From Candidatus Nitrosopelagicus sp. (GTDB taxonomy: Archaea; Thermoproteota; Nitrososphaeria; Nitrososphaerales; Nitrosopumilaceae), in contig JAOMEP010000010.1 of assembly GCA_028345965.1 (NCBI GenBank), positions 1 through 39,714 of the forward strand: a stretch of DNA of 39,714 bases, in the 5' to 3' direction. The notes under the pieces are model-generated. The model ran no database searches. It was not told the DNA's origin and saw nothing but the letters and a program-made list of their open reading frames with translations. Position 1 is the stretch's first letter, and each line of letters starts with the position of its first letter. Positions 15,811-25,603 of this stretch are shown here, piece after piece. Made by a program: the position numbers and the translations under genes.

Positions 15811-16295
15811 TTGGTTTTTACCTCACTATCAATTTTTGATTTAACACTTGCAATATCATTTTTAACTTTAAGATGTTCACCGTTAATTCTTTCATCAGCT
15901 GGAAATGCTTCTTCATCAGCTGGAACTTTAACACCAGCATCAATTACACCTTTTAATGCTGCAGCCATTCTGTCAGTATATCTTCTAGTACCACTATACA
16001 AAATTGCATCAGTAACACCATTTGATAATGCTTTTTTTCCAGCCATGTAACCAGTCAAATAAGATGCAGGAATATTCTTTCGTGAACCCTTCCAGCCATC
16101 TTTGAGTAGGAATCTGGAATGTGCAGATGCTAAAACTTTATCCCCTTTAATCTCAGGTTTTACGATTTGGACTTGAGTATTTTCATTTGTAACATTAACG
16201 GTAATGAAATCACTCTTTCCCATAAGCATGATTTTTCGTTTTCGATAGTTAGTTTTCTCACTACGAATTCTTTGTAATATCTTTGAATATGCCAT
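15807..16295 (-). CDS. rpl18: Ribosomal protein uL18
   Basis: 5S-rRNA-binding large-subunit protein of 162 residues. RIRSEKTNYRKRKIMLMGKSDFITV at the start (read here in two parts, KTNYRKRK and LMGKSDFITV), KGDKVLASAHSRFLLKDGWKG and the NIPASYLTGYMAGKKAL segment are characteristic of archaeal uL18. It is the first gene of the minus-strand run that continues through uS5, uL30, uL15, secY and on to truB. A TATA box lies 26-35 bases upstream of its ATG. Confidence 0.95.
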   Translation of the reverse strand: MAYSKILQRIRSEKTNYRKRKIMLMGKSDFITVNVTNENTQVQIVKPEIKGDKVLASAHSRFLLKDGWKGSRKNIPASYLTGYMAGKKALSNGVTDAILYSGTRRYTDRMAAALKGVIDAGVKVPADEEAFPADERINGEHLKVKNDIASVKSKIDSEVKTK

Positions 16296-16320
16296 CTATA
16301 GAGGGAAAACTTGAGATTGG

Positions 16321-16330
16321 TATTATAAAC
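16321..16330 (-). promoter_or_regulatory. TATA box of the uL18-secY-truB operon
   Basis: GTTTATAATA on the minus strand lies 26-35 bases upstream of the uL18 ATG, just downstream of the argF stop, and fits a leaderless archaeal promoter driving the ribosomal operon. Confidence 0.55.
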
Positions 16331-16331
16331 C

Positions 16332-17252
16332 TTAGATGCCAAGAAGGTGAACTAACAATGCTTTTTGAACATGTAAGCGATTTTCAGCTTCATCCCAAAC
16401 AACAGATTGTGGACCATCAATGACATCAGAAGTTACTTCTTGATCACGTTTTGCAGGAAGACAATGCATGAAGATAGCATCTTTTTTGGCCTTATTCATC
16501 AAGGACTGGGTGACTTGGAATTTTGGAAGAAATTTTTTAACGCGATCAGAATTTGTGTTATGAATAGAAACAAAAGTATCAGTCATTACAACATCTGCAT
16601 CTTTTACTGCCAGTTCAGGATTATCAGAAACCTCTAAAATTTCATGTTCTTTACCTGTTTTGATAACATCAAAATCAGGTTCATACCCATCAGGAATAGC
16701 AACAGAGAGTTTTATCTTTAGTTTTGCACATCCCAATATCAGTGAATTACAAACATTGTTTCCATCACCTATCCAAGCAATTTTAATTTTCTTTAGATTT
16801 TTTTTATGTTCTTTAATTGTCATTAAATCTGCAAGGATTTGACACGGATGAAATGAATCAGATAGCCCATTAATTACAGGGATAGAAGAATTTCGTGCAA
16901 AAGTTTCTAATGATTTATGATCATAAACACGAGCCATTATCACATTTACATAACGAGAAAGTGTCTTTGCAGTATCACCAATAGATTCACCACGAGATAA
17001 TTGAAGATCGTTTGGAGATAATGTAAGTGCATGACCTCCAAGTTGAAACATTCCTGTTTCAAAACTCACACGTGTTCGAGTAGATGGTTTTTCAAATATC
17101 ATTGCAAGTGTTTTATTTTGTAAAAGTGGTTTTGTTTTTCCTTTTTTTTGCTCTTTTTTCAAGTCTATTGCTAAATCAATTATATTATTAATTTCCTTAG
17201 ATTCTAATTCATCTAACGTTAGTACATCTACATTATGCGGTTTGTGAGTCAT
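16332..17252 (-). CDS. argF: Ornithine carbamoyltransferase
   Basis: Condenses ornithine and carbamoyl phosphate to citrulline in arginine biosynthesis. The 306-residue protein shows the carbamoyl-phosphate site STRTRVSFE (about residues 56-64), the HPCQILADLMTI motif, and the ornithine-binding MHCLPAKR with its catalytic Cys near residue 263. DGPQSVVWDEAENRLHVQKALL closes the C-terminus. HCLP rather than an aspartate-carbamoyltransferase motif identifies it as OTC. It starts at ATG 17252. An AT-rich stretch near 17268-17280 could be its own promoter. It stands alone without other arg genes, between ftsY and the ribosomal operon. Confidence 0.94.
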   Translation of the reverse strand: MTHKPHNVDVLTLDELESKEINNIIDLAIDLKKEQKKGKTKPLLQNKTLAMIFEKPSTRTRVSFETGMFQLGGHALTLSPNDLQLSRGESIGDTAKTLSRYVNVIMARVYDHKSLETFARNSSIPVINGLSDSFHPCQILADLMTIKEHKKNLKKIKIAWIGDGNNVCNSLILGCAKLKIKLSVAIPDGYEPDFDVIKTGKEHEILEVSDNPELAVKDADVVMTDTFVSIHNTNSDRVKKFLPKFQVTQSLMNKAKKDAIFMHCLPAKRDQEVTSDVIDGPQSVVWDEAENRLHVQKALLVHLLGI

Positions 17253-17291
17253 AGATTACAGAATAGAAGATGTTTCTTATAGTTTTGTAAA

Positions 17292-18512
<1,221 letters not shown>

Positions 18513-18517
18513 AATTA

Positions 18518-18943
18518 TTATGATTGCGGTTGTGATTGCGGTTGTTGCATAATTTGTTGCATTTGCTGTTTTCCTTGTTCTAGGTTTGCAGCAATTTGTT
18601 GTCTTTGTGCATTTGTTTCTTGTAATGCAACTTCTAATTCTTTAATTTTTGATTCCAAATAACTAAGTGCCGAATCATGATCTTTTTCTATTGCAACTCC
18701 AGCACCAACATTAACCACAATTTTTTCATTTGGAATAGTTTTAGTTTTGATAAAAGTGCCCATTCCAACTGGGACTAAATTTTCAGAATCAGGATTTGCT
18801 TTAATTTCCTGAATTGATTTAATTGCAGAATCAGCATCACGCATTATATTTTTTATAGAATTCTCTTTTTGTGACATTTCTGCATACATGTTTTCAAGCA
18901 TTTGCATTTGTTGCAACATTTGTTGGGCTTGTTCTTCACTCAT
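18518..18943 (-). CDS. pfdA: Prefoldin alpha subunit
   Basis: Subunit of the hexameric chaperone that hands unfolded chains to the thermosome. The 141-residue protein has two long coiled-coil arms (residues 1-48 and 85-130) joined by the beta-hairpin core LVPVGMGTFIKTKTI and KIVVNVGAGVAIEKD, the classical alpha-class prefoldin fold. The C-terminus is Gln-rich (QQMQQIMQQPQSQPQS). It starts at ATG 18943, and a TATA-like box lies at 18957-18972. It is followed closely by ftsY, a common archaeal arrangement. Confidence 0.92.
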   Translation of the reverse strand: MSEEQAQQMLQQMQMLENMYAEMSQKENSIKNIMRDADSAIKSIQEIKANPDSENLVPVGMGTFIKTKTIPNEKIVVNVGAGVAIEKDHDSALSYLESKIKELEVALQETNAQRQQIAANLEQGKQQMQQIMQQPQSQPQS

Positions 18944-18956
18944 GAGTTTGAATTGT

Positions 18957-18972
18957 ATATACTGTATAAAAA
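18957..18972 (-). promoter_or_regulatory. TATA-like box upstream of pfdA-ftsY
   Basis: TTATACAGTATATA on the minus strand lies about 15-30 bases before the pfdA ATG, suitable for a leaderless transcript of pfdA and ftsY. Confidence 0.4.
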
Positions 18973-19009
18973 TTAGAGTTTTTGAAATAAAAGAAAAAAG
19001 AAAAGAGTA

Positions 19010-19630
19010 TTACTTTGCTTTTGAGAATCGATCGTTTACTTCATCCCAATTGATGACATTCCACCAAGCAGCTATGTAATCAGGTCTTTTGTTTTGATAC
19101 TTGAGATAGTATGCATGTTCCCAAACATCTAATCCTAATAGAGGAACTAAACCCTCAGTTCGTGGACTAGTTTGGTTCGACATTGCCTTGTATTCGACTT
19201 TACCAGAGTTTGGATTGTATACAAGCCAACCCCATCCGCTTCCTTGAATTGGAGCTGTTTTGCTAGAGAATAATTCTTTAAACTCTGCAAAAGATCCAAA
19301 GGAATCATTGATGGCATCAGCAATTGCGCCAGTTGGTTCACCGCCACCGTTTTGTTTCATACTGTTCCAAAACAGTTTATGGTTATCGTATCCTCCACCA
19401 TTAAAGTTAATGGCACCCTTAACATCGTCAGGGACTTGATTGATGTTTGACAAAATTTCTTCAATATCCTTTTCTTGTAATTCAGGACTAAGTTTTTCTA
19501 ATGCACCATTCATACCATCAGTGTATTTTTGGTGATGTTTTGAATGGTGAATTTCCATTGTTTGCGCATCAATGTGAGGCTCTAGTGCATCATATGCATA
19601 AGGCATCTCAGGAAGTGTGTATTTTCCCAT
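19010..19630 (-). CDS. sodA: Superoxide dismutase (Fe/Mn)
   Basis: Dismutates superoxide to oxygen and hydrogen peroxide; expected in an aerobe. The 206-residue protein has the N-terminal helical hairpin with the first metal ligand H28 in MEIHHSKHHQKY, the NGGGYDNHKLFWNSM segment with the second His, and DVWEHAYYLKYQNKRPDYIAAWW, which carries the Asp and third His ligands. The metal (Fe, Mn or either) cannot be decided from sequence alone. The start is ATG 19630, and an AT-rich box (AATAAATTA) lies about 25 bases upstream. It diverges from the subtilase gene. Confidence 0.94.
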   Translation of the reverse strand: MGKYTLPEMPYAYDALEPHIDAQTMEIHHSKHHQKYTDGMNGALEKLSPELQEKDIEEILSNINQVPDDVKGAINFNGGGYDNHKLFWNSMKQNGGGEPTGAIADAINDSFGSFAEFKELFSSKTAPIQGSGWGWLVYNPNSGKVEYKAMSNQTSPRTEGLVPLLGLDVWEHAYYLKYQNKRPDYIAAWWNVINWDEVNDRFSKAK

Positions 19631-19702
19631 ATTGGTGGATAATATGGAAGTAATTTATTGCTTTTCTAAAGGAATTATTACCAATTAGAAATTACATCAC
19701 AT

Positions 19703-21763
19703 ATGAGAAATTTTTTACTTTTCACATTGTTGATGGGTGGATTATTTTCATTTGTAATTACAGATTTTGTAACTTTTGATGAAAATTATGAATTATTGTT
19801 AGATAATAGTGGACCATACATAGGTGCAGAATTTCCAAAACAATTAGGTTTTACAGGAAATGGAATAAAAATTGGAGTAATTGATACAGGAATTAATCTT
19901 AGTCATCCTGATTTTTTTAATCAAGATGGGACATCTAGATTTTTGAAAGGATATGATTTTGTTGATAATGATACAATTCCACAAGATACAAATGGACACG
20001 GTACACAAGTGACAGGAATTATTGCAGCTGATGGTCAACTGAAAGGTATTGCACCTATGGCAGAAATTTTTTCATACAGGGTTTCATCAAATGGAGAATC
20101 AGTTCCATCTAATTTGATTATCAAAGCTATCAATCAAGCAGTGGAAGATAAAGTAGATATCATAAACATCAGTCTCGGAGTAAATATGACTCACAATAAA
20201 ATTGACGAGGCAGTAAATAATGCAATAAATCAAGGGATAGTGGTTGTAGCTGCTGCAGGAAATAGCGGACCAGATAAAAGTACTATCGGGAGTCCAGCAA
20301 GAAATCCTAATGCAATCACAGTAGGAGCCACGTATAACAATCAGGATTCAAGCATGGTTTCAACATTAGAGGTTGGAGAAACACAATTCCAAGTACTACC
20401 AATGCTAGGAACCGATATAATTTCAGATCCCATATCAACAGATATTGTATTTGGTAAATATAGCAGAGAGAATGATTTTGATGCTATAGATGTAAAAGGA
20501 AAAATAGTTTTGGCGGAAAGAGGAGGAGAATCTTCAGATGAAATTGTTTTTTTCTCAGATAAAGAAATTTTTGCATCAAAGAATGGTGCTAAAGGATTAA
20601 TCGTTTATAATAATCAGCCAGGAATATTCTTTGGAGAATTGATTCACGAATATGTTAGTGAAGATTACTATCCATCAATCCCCACAGTTTCAATGACAAG
20701 AGAAGAAGGATTAGAATTAAAAAAAATTCTTGAAAGTGAAACATCAGGTACTCTTAACGTATTTAATCATCCAGATTTTATTGCAACATTTAGTTCAAGA
20801 GGACCAGTTTCTGAATTTTATCAAAAACCAGATCTAGTTGCGCCAGGAGTTTTTGTGAATACAACATCATTGAAAAATTTCTATAATATTACAAGCGGAA
20901 CGAGTTATGCTGCACCACATGTTTCAGGTTCAATTGCATTATTATTAGAAAAAAATCCAAATTTAACACCTCATGAGATTAAATCTATACTAGTCACAAC
21001 ATCAGATGTGATTACAGATCAATATAGAAAAGAGTTTGAATTTGATGCAGGAGGAGCAGGAAGAATTGATTTGGAAAAAGCATTTAATTCAAAATTAATT
21101 TTTGATCCGCCAAAATTATTATTTAATTTATCTGAACATAAAACATCTGAAAAGCACGAAATTAAGATTAAATCGTTTGATGGAATAACCAATATTCAAA
21201 AAGTTGAATTTTCAGAGACAGATAATGTTGAATTTGATTATGAAATTAAAGATTCAGCATTACATGTAACTTCAAAATTAATTGAAAATGAATCAGGCGT
21301 TTTTGAAACTAGAGTATTCATTACTAATGATGATATAATTTATCAAATTCCAATTATTGTTAGAATTAATGATGCCTCAGTAGTAGTTTTAGAGACGGAT
21401 AATGAATTATCTTTTCAAGTGAAACAACCATCAGATTGGGAATATGCAAAAATAACAATTACTAATAGTGAGACATTTGAAGAACGTAGTATTTCTATAA
21501 CACCAAAAAAATTCGAGAGTTTGAAATTATATGATGCAGGGAAGTATTGGATTGAAGTAAACGTGAAAAGTAATGAAAATACATTTGATGTGTATGAAGT
21601 TTATGATATCAAAGAAGATTTGAGTGAACAAAAGCCAATTGTTGAAAATTCACAATTACCAGAAAGAGCATTAATAATTTTAGGAATAATTTTCAGTATT
21701 GTGGTGATTGTAGGATTGAAATTTAGAAAGAGATCTAGTGAAGTTGTGGACCAGCATCTCTGA
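19703..21763 (+). CDS. S8 family (subtilisin-like) serine peptidase, membrane-anchored
   Basis: A 686-residue secreted endopeptidase. Residues 1-22 are a signal peptide (MRNFLLFTLLMGGLFSFVIT). The catalytic triad is D61 (GVIDTGIN), H99 (NGHGTQVTG) and S401 (SGTSYAAPHVSG), with the oxyanion Asn N187 in AAAGNSGPDKS. Between N187 and S401 an inserted PA-type domain (about residues 220-350) fits KGIVLAERGG-like strands and AKGLIVYNNQPG. After residue 460 come beta-rich modules, then a final membrane helix (ALIILGIIFSIVVIVGL) with a basic KFRKR stop. This leaves the protease outside, tethered to the membrane. No classical propeptide is obvious. Its last 29 bases overlap pckA on the other strand. 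Confidence 0.92.
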   Translation: MRNFLLFTLLMGGLFSFVITDFVTFDENYELLLDNSGPYIGAEFPKQLGFTGNGIKIGVIDTGINLSHPDFFNQDGTSRFLKGYDFVDNDTIPQDTNGHGTQVTGIIAADGQLKGIAPMAEIFSYRVSSNGESVPSNLIIKAINQAVEDKVDIINISLGVNMTHNKIDEAVNNAINQGIVVVAAAGNSGPDKSTIGSPARNPNAITVGATYNNQDSSMVSTLEVGETQFQVLPMLGTDIISDPISTDIVFGKYSRENDFDAIDVKGKIVLAERGGESSDEIVFFSDKEIFASKNGAKGLIVYNNQPGIFFGELIHEYVSEDYYPSIPTVSMTREEGLELKKILESETSGTLNVFNHPDFIATFSSRGPVSEFYQKPDLVAPGVFVNTTSLKNFYNITSGTSYAAPHVSGSIALLLEKNPNLTPHEIKSILVTTSDVITDQYRKEFEFDAGGAGRIDLEKAFNSKLIFDPPKLLFNLSEHKTSEKHEIKIKSFDGITNIQKVEFSETDNVEFDYEIKDSALHVTSKLIENESGVFETRVFITNDDIIYQIPIIVRINDASVVVLETDNELSFQVKQPSDWEYAKITITNSETFEERSISITPKKFESLKLYDAGKYWIEVNVKSNENTFDVYEVYDIKEDLSEQKPIVENSQLPERALIILGIIFSIVVIVGLKFRKRSSEVVDQHL

Positions 21764-23327
21764 TTTCAGGAGAAGCATCTTTGAATTTTGTAAAGTTTTC
21801 TCCAAACATTTGTGCTAGTTTCTTTGCCGATAAATCGTAAGAATCTTTATCCACCCATGTATTTTTTGGATCTAGTACATCAGAAGGTACGCCTGGACAT
21901 TCAGTAGGAACATCTAGATTGAATGTATCATCATGTCTGAACTTTATCAAGTCAAATTTTCCAGTTAATGCAGCAGTTACCATTGCCCGACTGTACTTTA
22001 TGCTAATTCTTTTTCCAACACCATATGGACCACCAGACCATCCAGTGTTAATTAGATATACAACGGTATTATGTTCAAGAATTTTTTCTCCTAACATTTT
22101 TGCATATACAGATGCAGGGCGAGGCATAAATGGAGAACCAAAACAGGCAGAAAATGTTGCTTTTGGTTCTTTAATTCCACGTTCAGTGCCAGCAAGTTTA
22201 CTAGTATAACCAGACATGAAATGAAACATTGCACTTTCTTTTGTTAATTTTGATACTGGTGGAAGAACACCTAATGCATCAGCTGTTAAAAATATTATAA
22301 CTTTAGGATGACCTCCTACACTTGGAATTACAGCTCCTGGAATGTAATCCAAAGGATAAGCTGCACGAGTGTTTTCAGTTAGACTTCCATCATCAAAATC
22401 AGGTTTCAATGTATCTTTGTTTACAACAACATTTTCAAGAACTGCTCCAGATTTAATAGCATTCCAAATTTGTGGTTCTGCGTCTTCGTTGAGATTGATA
22501 CATTTTGCATAACAACCACCTTCAAAATTAAAAACACCATTTTGAGACCAACCATGTTCATCATCACCAATTAACATACGTTCGGGATCCGCAGACAAAC
22601 TTGTTTTTCCAGTTCCAGATAAACCAAAGAATAATGCAGTATCACCGTCTTTACCAATATTTGCAGAACAATGCATTGGAAAAACACTTTTTTTTGGCAT
22701 CAAATAGTTCATCACAGCAAACATAGATTTCTTCATCTCTCCTGCATAATTAGTTCCACCAATCAATACAATTCGTTTTGAAAGATTAACTAAAATGAAA
22801 ATATTTGTTCTAGTTCCATCAATTTCAGGAATTGTTTCAAAGTCATTTAGACATAAAATTGTAAAATCAGGTTCATGTGAATTTAACTCTTCATTTGAGG
22901 GTCTAACAAATAATTGCCTACAGAAAAGATTTTGCCATGCATGATCATTAATTACACGAATTGCCAATCTATTTTCTTTATCAGCACCGACAAATCCATC
23001 AAAGACATAAAGATCCTTACCTTCTGCATGTTTTTTCATTTTTTCAAAAACTGAATTGAATTTTTCAGTTGGAAATTGTCTATTGACGTCACCCCAGTCA
23101 ATTGTTTCATGAGTTTCATCATCATAAATGATGTAACGGTCTTGAGGAGAACGACCTGTGTATTTTCCAGTTTTTACAGATAAAGAGCCAGTAGAAGTTA
23201 ACATACCTTCATTTGTTTCAATTGATTGTTCAACGAGTTTTTCGACAGACAGATTTCTATGAATTGAATGAGGGTTTACTCCAAATGCAACTAATTGATC
23301 ATGTACTTTTGAACTAGTATCAGACAT
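21735..23327 (-). CDS. pckA: Phosphoenolpyruvate carboxykinase (ATP type)
   Basis: Converts oxaloacetate and ATP to phosphoenolpyruvate, CO2 and ADP; a gluconeogenic step that links the carbon-fixation cycle to sugars. The 530-residue length is that of the ATP family. GRSPQDRYI (substrate site), the P-loop FGLSGTGKTSLSADPER (about residues 236-252) and DDEHGWSQNGVFNFEGGCYAK are diagnostic. NTGWSGGPYGVGKRI follows near the C-terminus. The start is ATG 23327. The GTP-type enzyme is the commoner form in archaea, so the ATP type marks this lineage. It converges with the subtilase gene and diverges from eL32. Confidence 0.96.
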   Translation of the reverse strand: MSDTSSKVHDQLVAFGVNPHSIHRNLSVEKLVEQSIETNEGMLTSTGSLSVKTGKYTGRSPQDRYIIYDDETHETIDWGDVNRQFPTEKFNSVFEKMKKHAEGKDLYVFDGFVGADKENRLAIRVINDHAWQNLFCRQLFVRPSNEELNSHEPDFTILCLNDFETIPEIDGTRTNIFILVNLSKRIVLIGGTNYAGEMKKSMFAVMNYLMPKKSVFPMHCSANIGKDGDTALFFGLSGTGKTSLSADPERMLIGDDEHGWSQNGVFNFEGGCYAKCINLNEDAEPQIWNAIKSGAVLENVVVNKDTLKPDFDDGSLTENTRAAYPLDYIPGAVIPSVGGHPKVIIFLTADALGVLPPVSKLTKESAMFHFMSGYTSKLAGTERGIKEPKATFSACFGSPFMPRPASVYAKMLGEKILEHNTVVYLINTGWSGGPYGVGKRISIKYSRAMVTAALTGKFDLIKFRHDDTFNLDVPTECPGVPSDVLDPKNTWVDKDSYDLSAKKLAQMFGENFTKFKDASPEIRDAGPQLH

Positions 23328-23429
23328 TCAAAAAATCTCCTTAATGCTATGTGTAGTCAAGGTTTTTTGGGAAAAATTGAATATTATTATCTCTTTCTCA
23401 GATCCAATAATCTGAAACTTAGATACGTA

Positions 23430-23438
23430 TTTATGTTA
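23430..23438 (+). promoter_or_regulatory. TATA box upstream of eL32-eL19
   Basis: TTTATGTTA lies 20-28 bases before the eL32 ATG at 23458, the spacing of a leaderless archaeal promoter, within a 130-bp divergent intergenic region shared with pckA. Confidence 0.45.
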
Positions 23439-23457
23439 AATTTCAAAGTTTAACTCT

Positions 23458-23856
23458 ATGCCAATCAATAAAGAAAAACTTCAGGCAAGAGAAGAAGCAA
23501 GAATGAGTAGACCTGAATTTATTCGTCCAGAGAGCTGGAGATATACTAGATTGGAAACTGGTTGGAGAAAACCAAAAGGAATGGATAACCATCAAAGAAA
23601 ACAGAAAAGTCGTGGTCGTCCAGGATTAGTTAAAGTAGGATATGGCACACCAAAAATTGCATATGGATTACACCCATCAGGTTATACAGATAATTTAGTA
23701 CATAATGCAGGTGATTTAGATAATCTCAATCCAAAAGAAGATGGAATTAGATTTGGACATAGTGTAGGAGCAAAAAAGAGAAGAGAGATTATGAAAATTG
23801 CAATAGAAAAAAAATTCAAAGTGTTTAACGCAAGAGTGAGTCAAAATGCCAGTTAA
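23458..23856 (+). CDS. rpl32e: Ribosomal protein eL32
   Basis: Large-subunit ribosomal protein found in archaea and eukaryotes, 132 residues. RPESWRYTRLETGWRKPKG and DNHQRKQKSRGRPGLVKVGYG are the conserved eL32 core, and AKKRREIMKIAIEKKFKVFNARV ends the domain. The N-terminal helix is highly charged (KEKLQAREEARMSRPEF). It overlaps the eL19 start by 11 bases, so the two are translated together. These genes are usually in the spc operon of other archaea; here they form a separate pair. Confidence 0.93.
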   Translation: MPINKEKLQAREEARMSRPEFIRPESWRYTRLETGWRKPKGMDNHQRKQKSRGRPGLVKVGYGTPKIAYGLHPSGYTDNLVHNAGDLDNLNPKEDGIRFGHSVGAKKRREIMKIAIEKKFKVFNARVSQNAS

Positions 23857-24301
23857 TCTAAAATCAAAAAAGAGACTTGTCTCAAGAATTGTCGGCGTTG
23901 GCGTAAATCGTGTAAGATTTGATAATGATCACTTAGATGATGTTGCAGACGCAATTACCAGAGATGATATTAGAAGTTTAATTACTGCAAATACAATTAC
24001 AATCAAATCATTTACAGGTACATCTCATGGAAGAGCACAAACAAAAAGAATTCAAAAAGCAAAAAGAGGTACAAAACAAGGTTCTAAAAAAGGAAGAAAA
24101 GGTGCACGAGTTGGTAAAAAAACAGTGTATGTTAACAAGGTTCGTGCTTTAAGATATCTTCTCAAAGTATCAAAAGATCGTAAAGAAATTACAAACGAAT
24201 CATTCAAGACAATTTATAAAAAAATTGGCGGTAATACAATAAGAAATAAAGCACATCTAAGAACTGTGATAGCAGAAGAAATTACTGTACAAAAATCTTA
24301 G
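23846..24301 (+). CDS. rpl19e: Ribosomal protein eL19
   Basis: Large-subunit ribosomal protein, 151 residues. The opening NLKSKKRLVSRIVGVGVNRV and DADAITRDDIRSLI-like segment are the eL19 N-terminus, and the Lys/Arg/Gly-rich middle (KAKRGTKQGSKKGRKGARVG) contacts rRNA. The KVRALRYLLKVSKDRKEI helix is also typical. The start ATG 23846 lies inside the end of eL32. It overlaps the convergent MGMT gene by four bases at the 3' end. Confidence 0.95.
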   Translation: MPVNLKSKKRLVSRIVGVGVNRVRFDNDHLDDVADAITRDDIRSLITANTITIKSFTGTSHGRAQTKRIQKAKRGTKQGSKKGRKGARVGKKTVYVNKVRALRYLLKVSKDRKEITNESFKTIYKKIGGNTIRNKAHLRTVIAEEITVQKS

Positions 24302-24597
24302 AAACAAAATAGATTTTTTTTAAAGTCTGAAATTTTATTGTTATTAATTTTTAATCCTTCTTTTGATAACATGTGCTTCTTTCTTTTAGTGCCATATGCA
24401 TAACCACCTATAGTTCCATCAGATTTCACAACACGATGACATGGAACAATAACAGGGAAGGGATTTTTTTTCATTATTTGACCTACAACTCTTTGACCAT
24501 TTTTTAGATTAATTGCTTTTGCAAGATCACCATATGTTGTTACATTACCTTCTGGAACTTCTAATAACTTACGATAAATTTTTTCTTCTATATTCAA
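24298..24597 (-). CDS. ogt: Methylated-DNA-protein cysteine methyltransferase, C-terminal domain only
   Basis: A 99-residue protein of the O6-alkylguanine alkyltransferase family. It holds the helix-turn-helix GNVTTYGDLAKAI, the Arg finger RVVGQIMKKNP and the alkyl-acceptor motif PCHRVV with C53, followed by IGGYAYGTKRKK. The N-terminal domain of full-length MGMT is absent, but the cysteine is kept, so direct repair is plausible; Cys-lacking ATL proteins are excluded. The start is TTG at 24595-24597, overlapping the dtdA stop as TTGA, so both are probably translated from one mRNA. It converges on eL19. Confidence 0.88.
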   Translation of the reverse strand: MNIEEKIYRKLLEVPEGNVTTYGDLAKAINLKNGQRVVGQIMKKNPFPVIVPCHRVVKSDGTIGGYAYGTKRKKHMLSKEGLKINNNKISDFKKNLFCF

Positions 24598-25370
24598 ATT
24601 TTTATAACCTCTAAATTAGTAGTTGATAGAAGATCAAGTAAAGTTTGTTTATATTTTCCTAAACTTTTCCAGTCAAGTAAAGCTGCTTCCGCACCATTAT
24701 TTTGAGTAATCAAATGTTCAAATAAATCAGGATTTAAAAATTCTAATGCATGTTTTGGCATTACAGTTCCTAAGCCATATTTTCCGAAAAGTAATTCTTT
24801 TGTAAATTTTTCAGAATAATGAGTTCCACCAAAACAGATAGCAAAAGGGTGTGAATCAAATGGAGTCTCAAGTGTTTCAACCAGCAACTGGGCTATAGAT
24901 GAACAAAGAGTTTCATCATTCCATTGTAATTCGGTGGTTCCAACTTCTACAAATACCGATGGCTTCTGGAGATGAGTAGGTCCATGATGAGTAGCTTCTA
25001 TGGTTATTTGAAAATCTGAAAAAGATTTAGAATGATCCCAAAGTTTTTGTAAATATTTTTTCTGTAAGTTAGGATATGGTATTGCCAATTCTTTTGAATT
25101 TCCACCAAATTTAGCATCACTGAAGTTTCCAGTACTATGACAAGTTAAAGCAAGAGTTCCAGATTCAGCTGCATGTTTTGATAAGAAAACAAATCCATCA
25201 TAATCATATTTTTCATCTAACCAATCAGCAGAGATGGCAGGAGAATCAATTTCAATTAAATCAAAGCTATTGCCACGATAGACATCACCTTCTTTCTCCA
25301 TCTTTTGATAGATGGATTTAGCCATATTGTGACCTGCAGGGTCATTTTTGAAAGCAATCAGTAAATCCAT
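24594..25370 (-). CDS. dtdA: D-aminoacyl-tRNA deacylase (archaeal DTD2)
   Basis: Hydrolyses D-aminoacyl-tRNA to keep D-amino acids out of proteins; the DTD2 form is found in archaea and plants. Matching segments are IAFKNDPAGHNMAKSI near the start, FVFLSKHAAESGTLALTCHSTGN, the ATHHGPT motif (about residues 120-126 of the chosen start), VFVEVGTTELQW and ICFGGTHYSEKFTK. The length of about 258 residues is normal. I choose ATG 25370 over a GTG at 25391, which would add MSIYLLF before the conserved beginning. It diverges from secE and overlaps the MGMT start. Confidence 0.9.
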   Translation of the reverse strand: MDLLIAFKNDPAGHNMAKSIYQKMEKEGDVYRGNSFDLIEIDSPAISADWLDEKYDYDGFVFLSKHAAESGTLALTCHSTGNFSDAKFGGNSKELAIPYPNLQKKYLQKLWDHSKSFSDFQITIEATHHGPTHLQKPSVFVEVGTTELQWNDETLCSSIAQLLVETLETPFDSHPFAICFGGTHYSEKFTKELLFGKYGLGTVMPKHALEFLNPDLFEHLITQNNGAEAALLDWKSLGKYKQTLLDLLSTTNLEVIKI

Positions 25371-25412
25371 GAATAAAAGATATATTGACACTTTATTATT
25401 TTTCTTTATAAT

Positions 25413-25595
25413 TTGAATCCAAAACTTTATCTCAAAAATATAGTTAATACTATAAAATTAACGAAAAAATCCGACAAGGAGGTTTACAAACAGCACCTCA
25501 GATTAGTCTTGTTTGGCTTTGCTACAGTAGGACTGTTAGGATTCGGTATTCAATTCATATTTGCAACAATTTCACCAGGAATGATATTCAAATAG
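25413..25595 (+). CDS. secE: Preprotein translocase subunit SecE (Sec61 gamma)
   Basis: The clamp subunit of the Sec translocon, partner of SecY. The 60-residue protein has an amphipathic N-terminal helix (KLTKKSDKEVYKQHLRLVL) and one C-terminal membrane helix (FGFATVGLLGFGIQFIFATI), the archaeal SecE layout. The start is TTG at 25413. It is followed after nine bases by spt5, the arrangement seen in most archaea and paralleled by secE-nusG in bacteria. Confidence 0.9.
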   Translation: MNPKLYLKNIVNTIKLTKKSDKEVYKQHLRLVLFGFATVGLLGFGIQFIFATISPGMIFK

Positions 25596-25603
25596 GAGAT
25601 AAA

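Noticed and set aside
15712-16050. Thr/Ser-rich plus-strand ORF across uS5 and uL18
   Set aside because: A shadow of the GRPGGPGG repeat and neighbouring genes; no promoter or start signal.
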